A DNA stretch of 8,751 nucleotides from Gammaproteobacteria bacterium (lineage in GTDB: Bacteria; Pseudomonadota; Gammaproteobacteria; S012-40): contig JAOUGF010000066.1 of the NCBI GenBank assembly GCA_029857925.1, forward strand, positions 1-8,751. Direction: 5' to 3'. The translations under genes and the position numbers were made by a program. The notes beneath the pieces were generated by a model. The model worked only from the letters and a program-made list of their open reading frames with translations. It had not been told where the DNA came from and did no database searches. Each line of letters opens with the position of its first letter. Position 1 is the first letter of the stretch. This document shows, piece by piece, positions 8,601 through 8,751 of this stretch.

Positions 8601-8751
8601 CCTTGATCATCGCCACGCGTCATATCCCTGAACGCGACACAGGTCACCGCCTCGATACTCTGCGGCGCGTAACGCCGCTTGATCGCGGCATCCAACGTAT
8701 CCCATTCCGGCGCGTTGTGTCCGAACAATGCCGCGCGCTGACGCAATGCAT
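5669..8751 (-). CDS. TIGR02243-type baseplate assembly protein carrying an inserted WD40 propeller (5' end outside window)
   Basis: The frame is open to the right edge, so the N-terminus is missing; a TTG at 8746 lies inside family-like sequence (ALRQRAALFGHNAPEW) and is not a credible start. Numbering from that TTG, the visible 1025 residues hold FGHNAPEW (8-15), seven WD40-like repeats (about 30-350), IDLDGLY and IPGSWIVL (382-399), ANVAAATHGETVESEVLGSGD (650-670), VRVNGVLW and IIFGDGVRGTRLPTGQENIRA (702-757), and INPIAATGAAGPESMDDARR followed by LDRIVSLKDYEDFSAAFAGIG (788-836). The non-WD40 motifs are strong signatures of the CIS/phage baseplate assembly family (baseplate J / gp6-like). 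The protein should help form the baseplate wedge that anchors the tube and triggers sheath contraction. It ends in TGA overlapping the next start. The WD40 block is the unusual part. Baseplate assignment is firm; placement as an Afp11/Pvc11-like wedge is inferred. Confidence 0.92.
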   Translation of the reverse strand, partial: ALRQRAALFGHNAPEWDTLDAAIKRRYAPQSIEAVTCVAFRDMTRGDDQGISGGSDGRLRSWNIVTGQALATFSGHRGAVRGVACTVDGKFVISGGDDGTLRVWDAATGGELAAYSEHLGPVLSIAAGQFTKIENINGKNVTNTYTMAVSGGLDTRLLIWDITGGKRLSTITAHQSAISCVAMWVTSEADQLVVSGSVEGSVRVWDARGTSRELIAATTPRPAVTAMALVKVGNEFRLAVGSADGKIKRWKKTGGAAWSIAEPDLVTDGHAEVTALSISAVGDSVLCGAANGALEMWNWSGSAIARLAAAHEGPITAVAFNGTLVDPKILSGAGDASLSVFAVEVSGTVKRFKRLQRLAIRKTESVNEWPGFNLRVNTQHPQIDLDGLYQTLIPGSWIVLARTGYAEVYRVKDVDVHWVSEFSLSSKVTRLILDGGEHLTWFGRRNTTVFTQSEYLPFFADKQPDRSPLFGKAIELSSIVQGLDPGRRVVISGQQMRVKIRENFTSPLISIDGYSQVELIKDDLLTCLSPPMADPVGYRVSGWRAEQGGLVAVVTAPDTVVEPANIVKLRWYLRDRNGFEGYVSTTLEKRDRITYVETQMWVLRPENKDANKISEVAEIARVVEVARLRSQLQFKAPLRNMFDSEFLIINANVAAATHGETVESEVLGSGDGTQTNQRYTLRRTPLSYVAAATASGGESTLEVRVNGVLWKAASSLYELGARDQRYVVRHNDQQQSTIIFGDGVRGTRLPTGQENIRATYRFGIGKDGEVAAGAVKLLVTKPLGIREVINPIAATGAAGPESMDDARRHAPVTVLTLDRIVSLKDYEDFSAAFAGIGKAQASALWTGSAQQVHITAATASGTPIARGSATYNNLVAALATLRDPSVSVQVQGFVLLHFKVKAALRFDPLYRKELVEKAVRSALLNAFSFAQRDFGQAVTQAEVITVMQSVVGVSAVTLKEFGYFDGLTVASTAHTRASDTVSEVELLPTLLAASRARWQLSPPTALPAQLLLLFPTTDGVSIEEMP
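5678..5684 (-). promoter_or_regulatory. Ribosome binding site of the tail protein gene, inside the upstream coding end
   Basis: Minus-strand AGAGGAG lies 8 nt before the ATG at 5669, within the last codons (IEEMP) of the baseplate protein. Stop and start overlap as TGATG. This arrangement usually gives translational coupling and balanced amounts of the two proteins. It also decides the start against the longer open frame. Confidence 0.85.
7691..8659 (-). other. Seven WD40 repeats (predicted beta-propeller) inside the baseplate protein
   Basis: Residues (TTG 8746 = 1) divide into seven units: about 30-74, 75-117, 118-174, 175-218, 220-269, 270-311 and 312-350. Each has a V-T-x-V-A-like first strand, an (S/V)GG-x-D/E-G turn and a closing W-D-like strand: WN 61, WD 103, WD 159, WD 204, RW 248, WN 296, and VF 339 in the last, degenerate unit. 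Linkers carry GH or H (74-75, 117, 173, 268-269, 310). Unit 2 is closest to consensus. Unit 3 has an extra loop (TKIENINGKNVTNTYT, 130-145). Seven is the usual number for a closed propeller. WD40 propellers typically bind proteins or peptides and have no catalysis of their own. Confidence 0.85.

Noticed and set aside
7691..8659. WD40 block as an assembly artefact or separate gene
   Set aside because: Both junctions are in frame with family-like sequence on each side and no internal stop. Base and codon use look similar to the flanks by eye.
8744..8746. TTG at 8746 as the true start of the baseplate protein
   Set aside because: The frame is open upstream to the edge, and the sequence here is already within a conserved internal segment (RAALFGHNAPEW), so the gene is simply cut by the window.

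Overview
The window holds three consecutive minus-strand genes, packed end to end, that look like the distal baseplate and fibre part of a contractile injection system (a phage-tail-like particle of the extracellular or anchored CIS type, related to Afp/PVC). In transcription order (right to left) they are: (1) a TIGR02243-type baseplate assembly protein, cut at its 5' end by the right window edge (8751 down to 5669); (2) a 759-residue tail protein I / TIGR02242-like baseplate protein with a central beta-helix-like region (5669 to 3390); (3) a very long DUF6519-type protein with Ig-like repeats and a fibre-like C-terminal region, open at the left window edge (3365 to below 1, at least 1121 residues). 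The genes are joined by a 1-nt stop/start overlap (TGATG) and a 24-nt gap, each with a clear Shine-Dalgarno sequence. This indicates one operon with coupled translation.

The main surprise is in gene 1. A block of about 320 residues that reads as a full set of seven WD40 repeats, enough for a closed seven-bladed beta-propeller, lies in frame inside the baseplate protein. It sits between two segments that, as I recall the family, are normally close together. A propeller there would add a protein-binding or sensing disc to the baseplate. In gene 3, a DUF6519 head is followed by three Ig-like (Big-1-like) units and then a phage-fibre-like tail, so head, spacer and fibre appear joined in one polypeptide.

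The organism cannot be named. The DNA is moderately GC-rich, with ordinary bacterial codon use and good SD sites. DUF6519 and TIGR02243/02242 genes of this type are known from CIS clusters in many phyla (myxobacteria, cyanobacteria, actinobacteria, proteobacteria and others), and WD40 proteins are common in several of these.

No RNA gene, mobile element, CRISPR array, promoter or terminator was found. No gene-free stretch is longer than 24 nt. No sheath, tube, ATPase, effector or toxin gene lies within the window, so assignment to a complete system depends on the flanks.
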